A stretch of 64,000 nt of DNA. Origin: Amyloporia xantha. Its lineage: Eukaryota; Basidiomycota; Agaricomycetes; Polyporales; Adustoporiaceae. The stretch lies in NCBI GenBank assembly GCA_036971615.1, contig JAYKKR010000024.1:186001-250000 (forward strand), written 5' to 3'. Numbering within the stretch: the first letter of the stretch is position 1; the number at the start of each line of letters is the position of its first letter. The notes beneath the pieces were generated by a model. That model saw only the letters and a list, made by a program, of their open reading frames with translations. It made no database searches and was not told the DNA's origin. Of the stretch, positions 24,367 through 35,901 are shown in pieces. The position numbers were made by a program, and so were the translations under genes.

Positions 24367-25734
24367 ATGTCTAACCTGAACCCAGATACACTTGTCCAGC
24401 CATCTCCGGCCAGCGAACAGAGCGTCTACTTTGACGCACCCATCATGCATTTCAGAACCGAGAGCGACGAGGACAGCACGGACGCAGGGAACCTGACGAA
24501 TGCAGAACCTGACCCTCCAGAGTCGCAGCTGGAGCGGCCTCTCGACGCGGGGGCATCAGACACTCTGCACCAACAGTCCGTCACGACTGCTGTTGACCCC
24601 GTCCTAAACAGGCGTCTGACCAAATCTCGTCAGAAAGACTTTGCAAGACCCGCCGGTGACGACCAGTCTTCGAATGGGACCAAGACACCTAGGGGAGTGT
24701 CGCCAGGCCCGGCACCAGATTCCGGATACGACTCATCCGCCACGGACAGAGGCCGACAGCGCTCCGTCTCTCGCACACGTCGGAAGAATGGAGACAGACC
24801 CATCCCCATTCTGTGGACCGACGATGCGTCACCATCCCGACGTACCGCAACGGATGACACGGACGGCAATTCACATGAACTCCGATCCGCCGGTAGCCAG
24901 ACGCGCCGCGCAGCCTCCCTGCGCTCCTTCCGCTCGACCGTTGATAGAGCGCGCGATAGGAATAGTGCCCACGGCCGCGAGTATGACAGCGTCCGAAGCA
25001 CATCCACGTCGCGCTACTCTCAGCCCCGCCGGCATGTTAGTCTGACCGGGGGCTCGTTCGCAGCTGGCGCTGGGAACCATCGGACCTGCGTCATCCCCGC
25101 GGCCGGAAGACACTGCGGGCTTCCACGCACGGAGCAAGAGCGTGGATGCTGAGCTGACCCCGAAGCAGCGCTCGAAAATCGAGAAGGCAAACGGTGCGTC
25201 CTCGACGCTTACACGTGCTCCGAGACACGAGATGGCTGACCTTTTGACCTTTGACCGCGCGACTGATCTGCAGCGAAGGAAGGCAAGCGGGTAGCGAAGG
25301 TGATCAAGGCCGAGGCGAAGGCTGAGAAGGCGGCCATCGAGCAGGCGATCCGGGAGCTTGCAGATATCCAGAAGATGCAGAAGGCGGCGATCAAGGAGGA
25401 GGTCAAGGCGGTGTCCGCGCACGCGAAAGCACTCCGCGCCTTCCACAAAGAGGAGATGGAGTTCCTCAGCGGCCCGCACAAAGTACGAAAAGGCCCAGGC
25501 GGAGATGCAGGCTTGGGAGGACGCACGGGAGGCGGCGAGGCAGCATGCGGCGGAAGTGACGGAGATGCTGCAGGAGAAGAACCAGGAGGTGGAGTGGCTG
25601 AGGGCGCAGAAGGCTGCAGACGACGTGAGTACTTTCATTGGCGAGTGTGAAACAAACCGGTACAATGCTGAGATGGATTTGTCTTGTAGCGCGAACGGGA
25701 GGCGAAGCTGAAACAATTGACAGGAAAGGCTTGA
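24367..25734 (+). CDS. Basic Ser/Arg-rich protein with C-terminal coiled coil, two apparent one-base frame breaks
   Basis: Starts MSNLNPDTLVQPSPASEQSV. A disordered Ser/Asp/Arg-rich half carries SVSRTRRKNGDRPIPILW and SYRSTSTSRYSQPRR-like segments. After ARSKSVDAELTPKQRSKIEK and an intron (about 25195-25272) a long Lys/Glu/Ala coiled coil follows (KEGKRVAKVIKAEAKAEKAA, FHKEEMEFLS), then ARTKYEKAQAEMQAWEDARE, VTEMLQEKNQEVEWLRAQKA ADD and REREAKLKQLTGKA. The pieces lie in three frames. Deleting one G from the G run at 25048-25052 and one base at 25465-25475 would join them. The coiled-coil half resembles mushroom proteins annotated as DNA binding protein Ncp1, a label I recall without being able to check. 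Either a mutated allele or sequencing errors. Confidence 0.65.
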
Positions 25735-27281
25735 CGCATGGCTTCTCGCCGACAATATCTTACGATTGCGTCCTTTCTGTGGTGCTTGGTCCATTTCCGT
25801 GTCTTTGTTGCATGTTGGTATAATTTGGCCCTCTCGTTCTGTTTTACGGGGCATGTCGCAATCAATCTGGGCATTTGGTGACTGGTGTCGAAGTGTCCTG
25901 GAAGTCAACCACAATCCTATAGAATGAATAAGTCAGCCCTTCGGCGTTGATGTTCAAGGAGTCTAAGTGAGGAGATGATACTTCAGTCGTAAATTGACCG
26001 TGAAAGCGTGAAAATCCAATCTGGCCTACCCATATCTTACTAACGACTGAGCTTCACCACCACCTCTCTCTCGGGCATGCCTCACGCTGCAGACTGCGAA
26101 CGTGTTCTCATGATGATAGCCAGCTTCACCTTCGTCTGCTTCTGCTTGCTCAAGCTCAAGAGGCGCACTTCCATGTCTCCTGTTATCGACAGTCATGCCA
26201 GTGTCCGTGTCATAAAGATAACATTGAAGAGAAGATGTGTTTAATAATCCGAGGTATGCATATATGAAGTATGACGTTGCTCCTGTATTCACCTTCGATT
26301 TTTCACATAGTGGAAGGAGCCAAGATCCACTCACCAAGTTCTAGTATCTATGGCACGTCCGAGTCTCGCGCGCATGGTCTTCCGCAGCGATTTCGATCGA
26401 GTCAGGGGGGCAAGCCGCGGGAAGAGGAATATGACCGCTCCGGGGAAGTAGTAGTACGCGACTATGTAGACCGTGACGGTGCATGACATGTGAATGCGTA
26501 GGCCGACATCCATAGACATCGTGTCTATACTTGCTATCATCCTGCAACCGCTCAGCGCTCAGCGCTCATGATTGATACAGTCATGGGTCTGGTGCATGTA
26601 CATGTTGCACATCAGCCACAGTTGCCACCGTTTAGGCCTAGGTATAGGTACGACGTCCGGACGGGGTTTCACTTTCTTCAAACGTTTATAGCGCTTTCTT
26701 TACCCCAGTTCCGCCGAAGCCCGATAATGGAGCTTGGGCTGACCCCTAGGAACTTGAAGTGGTGGCTTTCTCCACAATGTGATGTAAACCTCCTTCAATT
26801 GAAGTACTAGTACCACAACGTTACAGTAAACAAGAATAGAGTGACGGCTCAATGTACCAAGAAAGTACAAGAAACCACATAAAGAATTTCTACGAGATTA
26901 CAGCTGTCCATCCCAGTTACATCTAGAAGGTAACAAACGTAAAAGGGTAATAATAGCCGACGTGGCCAGGTTAGCGATTACAGCTCAAGTGGTATAAGTG
27001 TTACAAAGGAACAGAAATGACAGACACATAATTCAGGAACGAAGGTATGACGAACGGACGAACGGATGGGTCAATAGCAGTCTGAAGCATCTGACGCGAT
27101 CGTGAATGGTGAGGAAACGTATTGGTCTCTGTGCTCTTCCCTGCTCGAGATCATGGCGGGATCTGGCTCTTCGATTCTCCCCATCGGGCCCAGCTTGATA
27201 GTCCCCATGGGGAACTCTTCCTTGAATGGCCTTGTGCTCACCCGACGATGAACACCTATGATATCCCATGCCGCCTTAGTT
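25735..27281. other. Intergenic stretch of 1.5 kb without a supported gene
   Basis: A minus-strand frame at 26026-26337 encodes a Glu-rich tail-like peptide, and another at 26331-26540 has a hydrophobic run. I could not join them with a phase-compatible intron, and neither matches a family I know. The remaining sequence is AT-rich 3' flank of the two convergent neighbours. Confidence 0.35.
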
Positions 27282-29499
27282 TCAACGCAAGTTTACGGGT
27301 GGACGAAAGGAATCACCTTTGCGTTTGAAAAAGCCGTCTTGTCTCTCGTTTGAAAGCGATTCCAGTGTCTTTTGGTTGGTCTCCGGGATCAATAACGTTG
27401 AAGCAATCCCCGTGAGCATGAAGAACCCGAAAATCTGCAGACTGCAACAAAGCAGAAAAAAGAATCAGCATGCTACATCCCCAATTCTAATTTAAACAAT
27501 CAATCGTACATATGATCAATGAAGGCGTTTTCGCCGCCTATATCCTTAAGCCACTGGAACGCGACCTGTGCAATGACAGCGCCCAAGTTTACCGCTGGCA
27601 GCGGAGATCCCGTGGGCAGTGGATCTGTATCGTGTGGGAAACACTTCACCGGGAATGATGAACGTTGTGGTGTTCGGACCAAAATTCTGGAAGAGATTCG
27701 CGAGGCAGTACAGGGCGACAAATGCATTTCTTCCATGCAACGTGTCCATCATCCTATGGAAGGCGAATCCTTTTATATAGCTCTAGATGAGTGTTGTCAC
27801 AGACATCGGGGAAATGCTATGCGTACCCATAACGATAAGGAGGACGAACAGAGCGGAGAAGCCCATCAGTTGAATGGGCTTCCTGCCCCATCGGTCAATG
27901 AAAATGAACGCGACCCAATACCCGGGCACAAATCCGGCGACGGAGAGTATCAAGTTGCCAATGGATGTGTTGTACAGGTTTTGATACACATTGGCAGCAC
28001 CCGTCAGGCTCTTTTTCGGTGACCCAAAACCGATGGCATCCAAAATGATGGAGGAATTGAGACCGAGACCATAGAAGGCTATCTGAGACAATGTGGAAAT
28101 AGGTCAGTGAAGAACGAAGCATATGAAACACACTGGAACTGACGTCGAGCGCAAACCACGAATATGAAGTCCCGATAAGCACTTTAAGATTCTCCCACTT
28201 GGAGAAATACGACCTGAAGTCTTGCCTTGTCGCTTTCTGGGCTGATAGGCGACGCGACACCGCTTCAGGATCGACCGTGTATGCCTCGGTAGTGAGAAAC
28301 GCGTCCACGTCTTTCGCAGCCTTCTGAACGTTGCGCTCAATGTCCATGGTAAACCGAGGCGTTTCCGGAATGGTTAGACGGAAATACAGAGCAATGGTAG
28401 CAGGGACGCATCCAAGACCGATGATGATTCGCCACATCTGGTCGACATCCTTGAGAAGGTTTGCCTCGTCATTGAGAATGCTGGGTCTATATGCACGGAC
28501 GGCTATGCAGGAAATAGCAGTGGCAGCTGAGTGACGACGAATGAGAACACCACTCGAGCATACGGACGGAACAATTTCAGCACACACCCAGTTGACCCCA
28601 GCCTTGGTTGGCGAATACCGCAGTCATGACACGGCCACGGTTATGTACTGAGGAGAATTCGGACGAAATCACTGCACTAAGAGGATAATCGCCGCCTATA
28701 CCGATGCCCATCTGCATTCATGGTCTAGAGAGAGCGATGGAAAAAGCACAAGATCACTTACGAAGACTCTCCAGACAATCATCACACCAAGGATACTAAT
28801 GCCGTGGCCTTGTGCAGACAAGGTCTGTCCAAAGGTACCAACGATCATGATCATCAATTCAAGACCATCTATTCGAAGTCCCCCAAGTAGAATAAGTCGA
28901 TACAAGTACGAAGACGATAGTATTGTTGACTTACAGATACGCTTGCGACCGAGAAGATCTCCAAGCCAACCAAAAAGCAATTGGCCAATGATGATGCCCA
29001 CGGGTGTCGCAACCTTAATACCTAGTTGTTCCATGGGGCCGAGTTGCCTGTTTTCAAGCGTTTCCTGGGCTGCTTCATAATTAGCGTTTTGACATGAGAC
29101 GAGGAGAAGGATTCCTCACTAGGACCATAGACATAACCTAGCATTGATGCTACAATATTGATTGCAAAGATATCGTAGCTAGAGTTGATTTAGTCACTGT
29201 AATTCGTGGGGAACGGCGTATAACAGCATACGAACTCACGCATCAGTGAAAAATCCAGCCCCAGAAACGAACGCGATTCTCAAGTGAAACCATCTGGGGT
29301 CATCTTCAGCGGCACACCCTCGCCTTAGATAGACGCGAATGACTCACGAAAAGACAGCATTGTCAATGTCTTCCAAAACGGCACGCCGCTGCTCATTCAC
29401 CAAGTACACAGCGTCATCCTCGGGCTGCGCAACCACATAGCTGCGAAGCTCTCGGGTAGACGTTCGATGAAACACTGTCACTTTTGATGCAGTCGTCAT
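27282..29499 (-). CDS. PHO84: PHO84-like inorganic phosphate/H+ symporter (MFS), copy A
   Basis: Minus strand. The first exon begins [20 protein letters not shown] and includes [18 protein letters not shown]. It joins [189 protein letters not shown] and [20 protein letters not shown]. The end is [28 protein letters not shown], the D-GR-R loop and the P-E-PR sequence are PHS-family signatures. Expected role: high-affinity phosphate uptake at the plasma membrane. About ten short introns are needed. A close paralog lies at 35902-38062 in the opposite orientation. Confidence 0.88.
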
Positions 29500-32400
29500 G
29501 AGCGCAAGGGCAGCGCCCTGATGAATCCGCGTGGTGGAGCCCGCTTATGAGGAAGAAGAGCACCGTGCATAGCACATGTCATGCAGACAAACGCTTTATA
29601 CCCTCGAGTTCCCGCCGGAATAGACAGCGTCTGTCAACGCCGGCGTGAGTAGCCGATACCACCCATGAGTGCCTGGCCCGTGCACAAAGGGAGTAAGACG
29701 CCCTGGAAATTGGAAGTTCCAAGAAATCAAACTTTGCCTATTGCGCGCGTCGGTTGCGACTGCAGATATGATGCAGAATTACGACTAAAAAAGACGGCGA
29801 TTTGAACGTCAGAAACTGCTCTTTGCCAATGCCTCAGTCTGATATCAACTCTTGAGACGAAGAAGCCCGCGATTGATGATGGACGGTTGCATTGCCTGAA
29901 AGTCAACAAAATAGCCGTTAAGCTTAGAAAAAGAGCCGAGGGTGAGACAGATTGCTGGCGAGGCTCAAAGAGCAAACGAAGGGACTTGCATAGAGAGCGC
30001 ATCTTCACCCAAACCGCCGCTGTTGGCCCTTGCCATGGCAAGTCCAAGATGGATAGCGATCAATTGCTAGATCGGCCAATGCAGGTGAAATTCCCTCAGA
30101 CGCCCAGACTTGGTTCGGCAACTTCCCCCCACAGACCCACGTGCGCAGAAATGGGTATTTTGGCTACTCAACGCTCTTCGGCAATCTCTAAGAGCACTGC
30201 GAGGCAAGGAAGCTCTGTCGTGCACTTTGCGACATAAAATCAGAGGCTCGATCTCTATGGACACCCTGAGCGACTTGGCGAAGTCTTGGGCTCTCAGGGG
30301 AATCATTTTCGTATTGAGTCCCGCGCGCATTAACAGCTCGTGCCTCGAACGTGCTAAATGGTACTGGTGCGGGCAGACAGTTATCGAGACGTCTAATTCC
30401 TGCTTTGAGAATTATCCAGCATAAATTAATTGGCCTTGTATTCCGCATACTATCGCCGTTAGACATCTCGTGAGGTTCTGGGCATAGCCTGAGTGGTCCG
30501 CATCCCCAGTGGATCATACGCAGGATATATTAGACGATGGCTTGCGTCTTCCATTTGTTGCCACCATCAGAATTGGGACGGGTTGGCTAGACATACTGAT
30601 GGCAACAAAACAAATTTCAAAAACTAATCAAGTCGAAATACTTACCAAAGTTCATTTACTAAACACCACCACATATGTGGAATGGGAAGAGAAAAGTTTT
30701 GAGCCGCTGCTTCCTAGATTATGCTGCAGCATTCAAAATCACATAGAAAGGAAATATTCCGATGGTCTTATTAGTTGTCCCGGTTACCGGCATCGCTGCT
30801 AAGAAACTACGAATAATAGTTCGATTTCAAGTTATCCTGGTACATGTTAGTGGAATCTGTCGTAGACATAGGAATGCCAGCATTGGACAGTGCCCCGAAG
30901 GACTGGACCAACAGAGGGCTCACCATCTGTCATGCAAGGATTCTCACAGGGCTGGCAGGACGAGGGAAGGTGGCGTCTGAGCGGAACCGCATACGTTGTC
31001 GGCCATCGACAGAAAGGAAAAGGGGTCGGGACGCGGAGCTAATAGGTCGTCGGTTCGTTGGTTTTCCAAAAGATGAACGACGTAAAATGCAGTGCGCCCT
31101 AGCGGAACGGGATCTTTGACCCTGTGTGTCAGTGAGGCGTGGTCTGACATTGACAGATTGCACCGCCCTCAGCCATATATCTGCGGGCCCGCTCTGTTCG
31201 CAATCTGCACAAGCATAATCTGGCGAAATAAATGCGGTACTCTCTGTAAGGGCAATGCCCCGCTAGAAGCTGTGTCAGCCGGAAAAGATGATAAGATGTG
31301 GAACATATGTGATGAACACGAATGCGTAGATATATATGAGCCTCCTTCATATTTCATATTTCCAGACACTGTTATAGAAGAAATCAACTTTATTCGGGGT
31401 GGCAGGAACAAGAGAGATCGACTTGGGCCCACTTGGCTTTTCATAGCGAGAGCATTGCAGAAAGCTGGTACAGCTCGAGCAGCATCTCATGTCTGAGAAG
31501 CTGCGAGAACCTTGTAAGGCTCATAGTGTGGGGACCCTAGAATCAAAAATATTACTCAATACAGTTCATAGTATTGCGATCTAAGATTTATCACACCGTG
31601 ACATAGTGAAATACGGAAACATGTTCCGAACACGTCATTAAATACAACCATTGACCGCCTACGGCTCCGGTTAATGCACACCCTACAAAACAATATTGGC
31701 ATCCAATTGGCATCGTGAACAAGACTGGGAAGGAAAACTCACTCGCCGTTAGACTCAAGCACAATCAACAGCGTGCCTGTGACCTAGTACAACGTATGAT
31801 GGGCGGCGTGAGTGCCGGATCATTGTCAGGCTGAGCCAGAGATGGATGCATCACTTCTCCGTCGAACGTGCCGAGCGTCGACGCAACCCTCTGAAGCTCG
31901 CGATATCCCTGCAAGAATGACAGGTAAGCGGTGCATCGAAGAGCACCTTACGGGAATTGTGTAGCCGCAGAGCAAAATCTGACGGAAGTAAATATGCAGC
32001 CAGGCACATGAAAAATGACGGTCTCAACGCATCTCACCTCTGCGCAGCGGGAGGGTGATTTAAACGACAGAGACGAAGAAGATATTATCCCATGGCAAGT
32101 GCAAGACATGGAGCAACCTGCATAACGGTTACCCGGGTAAGCCTCACGACGATCTGGTACAGTCTGGACGCGGTAACAGAGACTAGACTACACCAAAGCA
32201 TCTGAGAACAGCAAATTCAGATATATCTGCATGTTTTAACAGAAAGAATGACACACGGAATACAATTGGGCCACGGCGAGTGTATGGAACCGCTGTACGT
32301 TCTCATGTCCTCCCCTTCCTTCGAACCACGGCGCAGCACGAATCCAGAAAAGCAATCGCGGGTAGCCCAATATCGGTCAGAGATATTCACCTATAACAGA

Positions 32401-34378
32401 GCACCATACCAAGCCTTGTGGGATAGCAGTATGCTAGGCGTTCAGCGCTGGGTACACACACAACGGGAACGGTCAGAGGGGCACATTCCCACGAAGATAG
32501 AATGTGGACGATTAGCGATTCACTCCCCCCTGGCCACGTTCTAGGATAGAGTTCTGGCCTACAAAACCTCCGTGAAGGGTAGGTCCGGTCAGTAAGAACC
32601 CTCGCTGTGAAGATTTATATCACACCAGACCCACAGACCGGGAACCGCGGATATATCCAGGTATGGCTTGGACGAGTCCGATCAACACGACAATGCAGTC
32701 ACCTACCCTCCCTTCGTCACGGAATGTACTCCTGCAAGGGTCACTGCACCCCCGAACGTCATCCATATCGAAAGACAGACAGAGGTACAGATATCCCCGA
32801 CTGCGTGGCCTATCGTGTGAAGAACTGTCCATGATAACGATGACATTTCGAAGCAGCGAGGCGTCTGTCCACGAATACCGATGATGACATCAGGAGGACT
32901 TCCGTCTGCGCGTTCTGCACAGCTGACTTGCAGACGGATTCACGCACAACAGATTGGAGATAGCGGTGAATATCAGGTTTTTGGAATGAGGGCTAAGGTC
33001 TGGCAGGAGGACACCACACACGGCCGGTGGCGTGAACAGCATGGCAGAAAGGAGCGCAGCGGGCGCGTGCAGGGTCCTGCAACCGTTTCTGTGCTTCCTC
33101 AGAAATGTACGCCACGGTCTCAGGGTGAAGAACATCGGGCGGTGTTGCCTGGCAGGAGGCGCATCATCTTTGATCGAGATGGCGCAGGCCAGACGAGCTG
33201 AATCGGCAATGCTTTTCGGTCCCTTTTTTAGTACATTGATACCATGGCACTGACGTGTGGCAGCGGAACAGACAAGTATACGGAACCCGTATAGGCTGAA
33301 TGTCAGTGGCACCGTCAACAATATCATAAGCGTTCAAGACGAATGGGGCAAGATCCGGAGCAACGGTAAACGTCCTTAGAACCCTCGGTCCAGGTTCGCG
33401 CACAGGAATGTTCTTACACTTGCTGGGCAGCACGGATTCGTCTTACCAGTGACTATCGCAACTATCGCTTCTATTAGTAACCCGGCTGGATCTAACGTCG
33501 GCACAGTCCAGAGTGCTTGAAGATCACCGGAGAAATGCTTGAGTGAGTCAGCATCAGCGTCGCATCGATTCCCCGAGTTGGCAACAGAACATACCACAAG
33601 GGCGCTATCGAAGCCCTCTCTAAATGACACTGAATGGGCGGTGGCGCTCATGAATAGAAGCAGCAACTATTCAACCTGCCAGGTTCTCATGCGAGTCCCG
33701 TTATTTTCTGGCAGCGCCCAGGCAGGAGCTAGACAGTCGATTCAGTGATCGCCGCAAATATTCTTTTTACATACATAGTGCCCAGACGCGTGCTCACATG
33801 GCGGAATAAGCGCAGCGACACCATATGAAGAAGCATGATGTGACATCTTCACCGTTTTCTTCCATCTGGCGCGCAGAGACGTCCACGCTATAAGATGTCC
33901 GGGATGGCATAATTTGCTCCTTGCGGTGGATGTGGCGGCGATGCCAGACCTTCGCAAGTGTTTCAACCCTTTCAATCGCGATTATAATTAGAGGATTGAA
34001 TGCGGATCTCGGGGGTGTCAGCATGGATATAGCCTTGTCATCGCACGTTCATGCAACGACAAACTGAGGTCATCCCCACTGACGGAATGGCTGAGACTTC
34101 GGCCGCAACATAAAACTATGGTGACTTGTCGTATAGACTAGGCTCGCCAAGCAGGGCACCTGGGGCGTGGAGGCTGCAGTGGATATTTGCGCCAAAGATG
34201 GCGCAGGTGGATCGTGGCCGTCCGCGGCCCGCTGGAATGTAGATCGCCATATATGGCGCGAGAACCACGGTGGAAGAGTTTAATCGAATTAGAGTTGCGT
34301 CAGTGTGTGGGCTCCGGTTCAGTCAGGCACCTCACGGGATAATTAGCCCCAGAACAAGCCTCATTTAAGCCGATGACT
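29500..34378. other. About 4.9 kb accessory stretch without a recognisable gene
   Basis: Bounded by the first exon of phosphate transporter copy A and a retroposed insertion. Open frames of 90-150 codons occur (for example 29887-30237, 30110-30424, 31092-31496 plus; 32890-33327 and 33376-33666 minus), but none shows a motif I can name or a convincing exon chain. The minus-strand frames at 32890-33666 have hydrophobic runs such as LAPFVLNAYDIVDG that recall DUF6533 membrane proteins, too weakly to call. Small inverted repeats cluster at 34188-34258. The stretch may be decayed repeat or gene material. Confidence 0.35.
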
Positions 34379-34394
34379 AACAGAATCTGCCGTC
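34379..34394 (+). repeat. Left target-site duplication of the retroposed insertion
   Basis: AACAGAATCTGCCGTC, repeated immediately after the poly(A) tail. The exact left limit is ambiguous because the tail also ends in A. Confidence 0.88.
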
Positions 34395-35166
34395 ACCAAG
34401 GGAGCGTGGGTACCCCCCGCGTCTCAAGAGGAAAGTCATCAAGAGAGAAGGAGGCGATCACAGCGCCACTGGACAGAAGATGACGTATTGGAGTTCCTTC
34501 GGCTAAATAGCTGGGTGGCAACCTTCGAATGGGCTGAGATTTTATCGATGGCTCAAGAGGATCGTGAGGAGGGAGATTACCATTCGCTGGCGAATGCGAC
34601 ACTCCATGCCCACACTAACGGACGAGTGGCGGCTTGGAAGAAATTCCATGACGAACGCCACTTAGACCCGGATGCAACAGAAGCGCGTAGCGCCAAGTTC
34701 AATGAATTTACTGAATGGTACGACGTGCTCAAGGCGTCGGAGGACATTCAGAAAGAGTGGAGGGGGATTCGAGAGCAAATAATCGCACCGGATCCCCCTT
34801 CACCTGCACCTAGCGGTCAATCGTTAGATTATGAATAGCCTGCTTCTTCGCCCTGAAAACTGTAGGGGCAAAGGTGAGGGCACCTAGCGGCGAGATGCCT
34901 TACCGGGCGCCCATCCTTTACTAGCCTTAGGTGGAAGTGCCTTTGGTCGTGGGCGTGCGTGGGAGCCTCTAACCGGGGTTCCCCCTGAGTGCGCTCCGGG
35001 GACCGGCCTTACGGGGACGGTTATGGTATGGTGTTAAGGTAGGGCGGCGTCGCCGCCCCAGGTTGCAGACTGCTCTGGAAAGCGACCACAGTAGGGCGTG
35101 GAGCCCACAGTTCATTTATACCCGACACTCTACATGTACTTAGTAGTATGGAGTATAAATTCGTAG

Positions 35167-35204
<38 letters not shown>
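34395..35204 (+). mobile_element. 5'-truncated retroposed insertion with poly(A) tail (LINE 3' end or processed retrocopy)
   Basis: Seen: about 810 bp ending in an uninterrupted run of 34 A (35172-35205) and bounded by identical copies of CAGAATCTGCCGTC, with adjacent A residues (34379-34394 and 35205-35219). This is a 14-16 bp target duplication. Inside, one frame is open from the left junction through HWTEDDVLEFLRLNSWVATF and AAWKKFHDERHLDPD to a stop at 34838, with no intron. About 330 bp of GC-rich trailer follow. Known: poly(A), truncated 5' end and direct repeats are the hallmark of LINE-driven target-primed insertion. I do not recognise the encoded peptide, so a truncated LINE and a retrocopy of a cellular mRNA remain equally open. 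Confidence 0.85.
34488..34838 (+). CDS. C-terminal fragment of an unknown protein inside the retroposed insertion
   Basis: The frame is already open at the left junction of the insertion (34395) and has an internal ATG at 34488. The sequence is acidic and hydrophilic: FLRLNSWVATFEWAEILSMA, EDREEGDYHSLANATLHAHT, WKKFHDERHLDPDATEARSA and KEWRGIREQIIAPDPPSPAP. It ends SGQSLDYE. It lacks introns and its beginning is missing because of 5' truncation, so it is probably not a functional gene. No domain recognised. Confidence 0.5.
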   Translation: MEFLRLNSWVATFEWAEILSMAQEDREEGDYHSLANATLHAHTNGRVAAWKKFHDERHLDPDATEARSAKFNEFTEWYDVLKASEDIQKEWRGIREQIIAPDPPSPAPSGQSLDYE

Positions 35205-35206
<2 letters not shown>

Positions 35207-35219
35207 AGAATCTGCCGTC
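35205..35219 (+). repeat. Right target-site duplication of the retroposed insertion
   Basis: ACAGAATCTGCCGTC directly follows the A run and is identical to the left copy. Confidence 0.88.
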
Positions 35220-35901
35220 GGTAAGCCATTTGTAGTTCAAGCCATTCGTTGGGCTACTTTTGCCTGCAAGTGTGCTCTGCCATAGATACCATGCGTTCGC
35301 AAACGGGAAGTTCTGTCAAAGCACAGGTGTAGTGTGACCTGGACACGGTCTTCGAGACATTCAAACGTTTCCAACTTTATTCGTCCATGTGAGTCACCGA
35401 CCGAGCCAAGTCGCGCCGCCGTAGACTCCATCGATAGCGTCGGCCCCGCTCGCTGCCAGCTACGGGGTGAAGGTATGGCGACAGGTTAGCCGGGAGGACC
35501 GCTTTGGCGAGAGAGAATGAGCTCCGAGGATAGTAGGATCTAGATTCAAGCGGCGAGGACCGCCCTGAGATCGAAGTGAACGTGCCACGGAACCACTCGC
35601 ACGCACTCCTCAGCACCCAAAGAGGAAGGAGGCACAAACAGGCGACCACAAGGGTGAGGGATGTGATTGGCCAGTGAGTACGAACGTGCAAGGAACATAG
35701 GCTAGATGTGAGCATGGTCGCATTCTCCCGTCCAGGCCAAGTGTACCAAATTTCATCAACTTCCGGAACACAGCCTGCCGATATGGGGTTAGGTTTCGAG
35801 TTAAAAGACCTGCAGCGCTATCGAACGCCCGCCTTGTCCCTCACAGTCCCTCATCACCCGCTTCTGCCAGCAATTCATACTCGCTGTACATCCTCTGCGA
35901 G
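35220..35901. other. Upstream region of phosphate transporter copy B
   Basis: No supported gene. It contains the 5' flank and probable promoter of the gene starting at 35902. The retroposed insertion ends about 700 bp before that start codon and could have displaced upstream control sequences. Confidence 0.4.

Noticed and set aside
26026..26540. Minus-strand transporter-like tail and hydrophobic frame
   Set aside because: The two frames cannot be joined by an intron of matching phase and neither resembles a known family.
32890..33666. DUF6533-type membrane gene on the minus strand
   Set aside because: Only scattered hydrophobic runs; the signature block with HxH-T-DEVE and LNRYL seen at 49711-51284 is absent.
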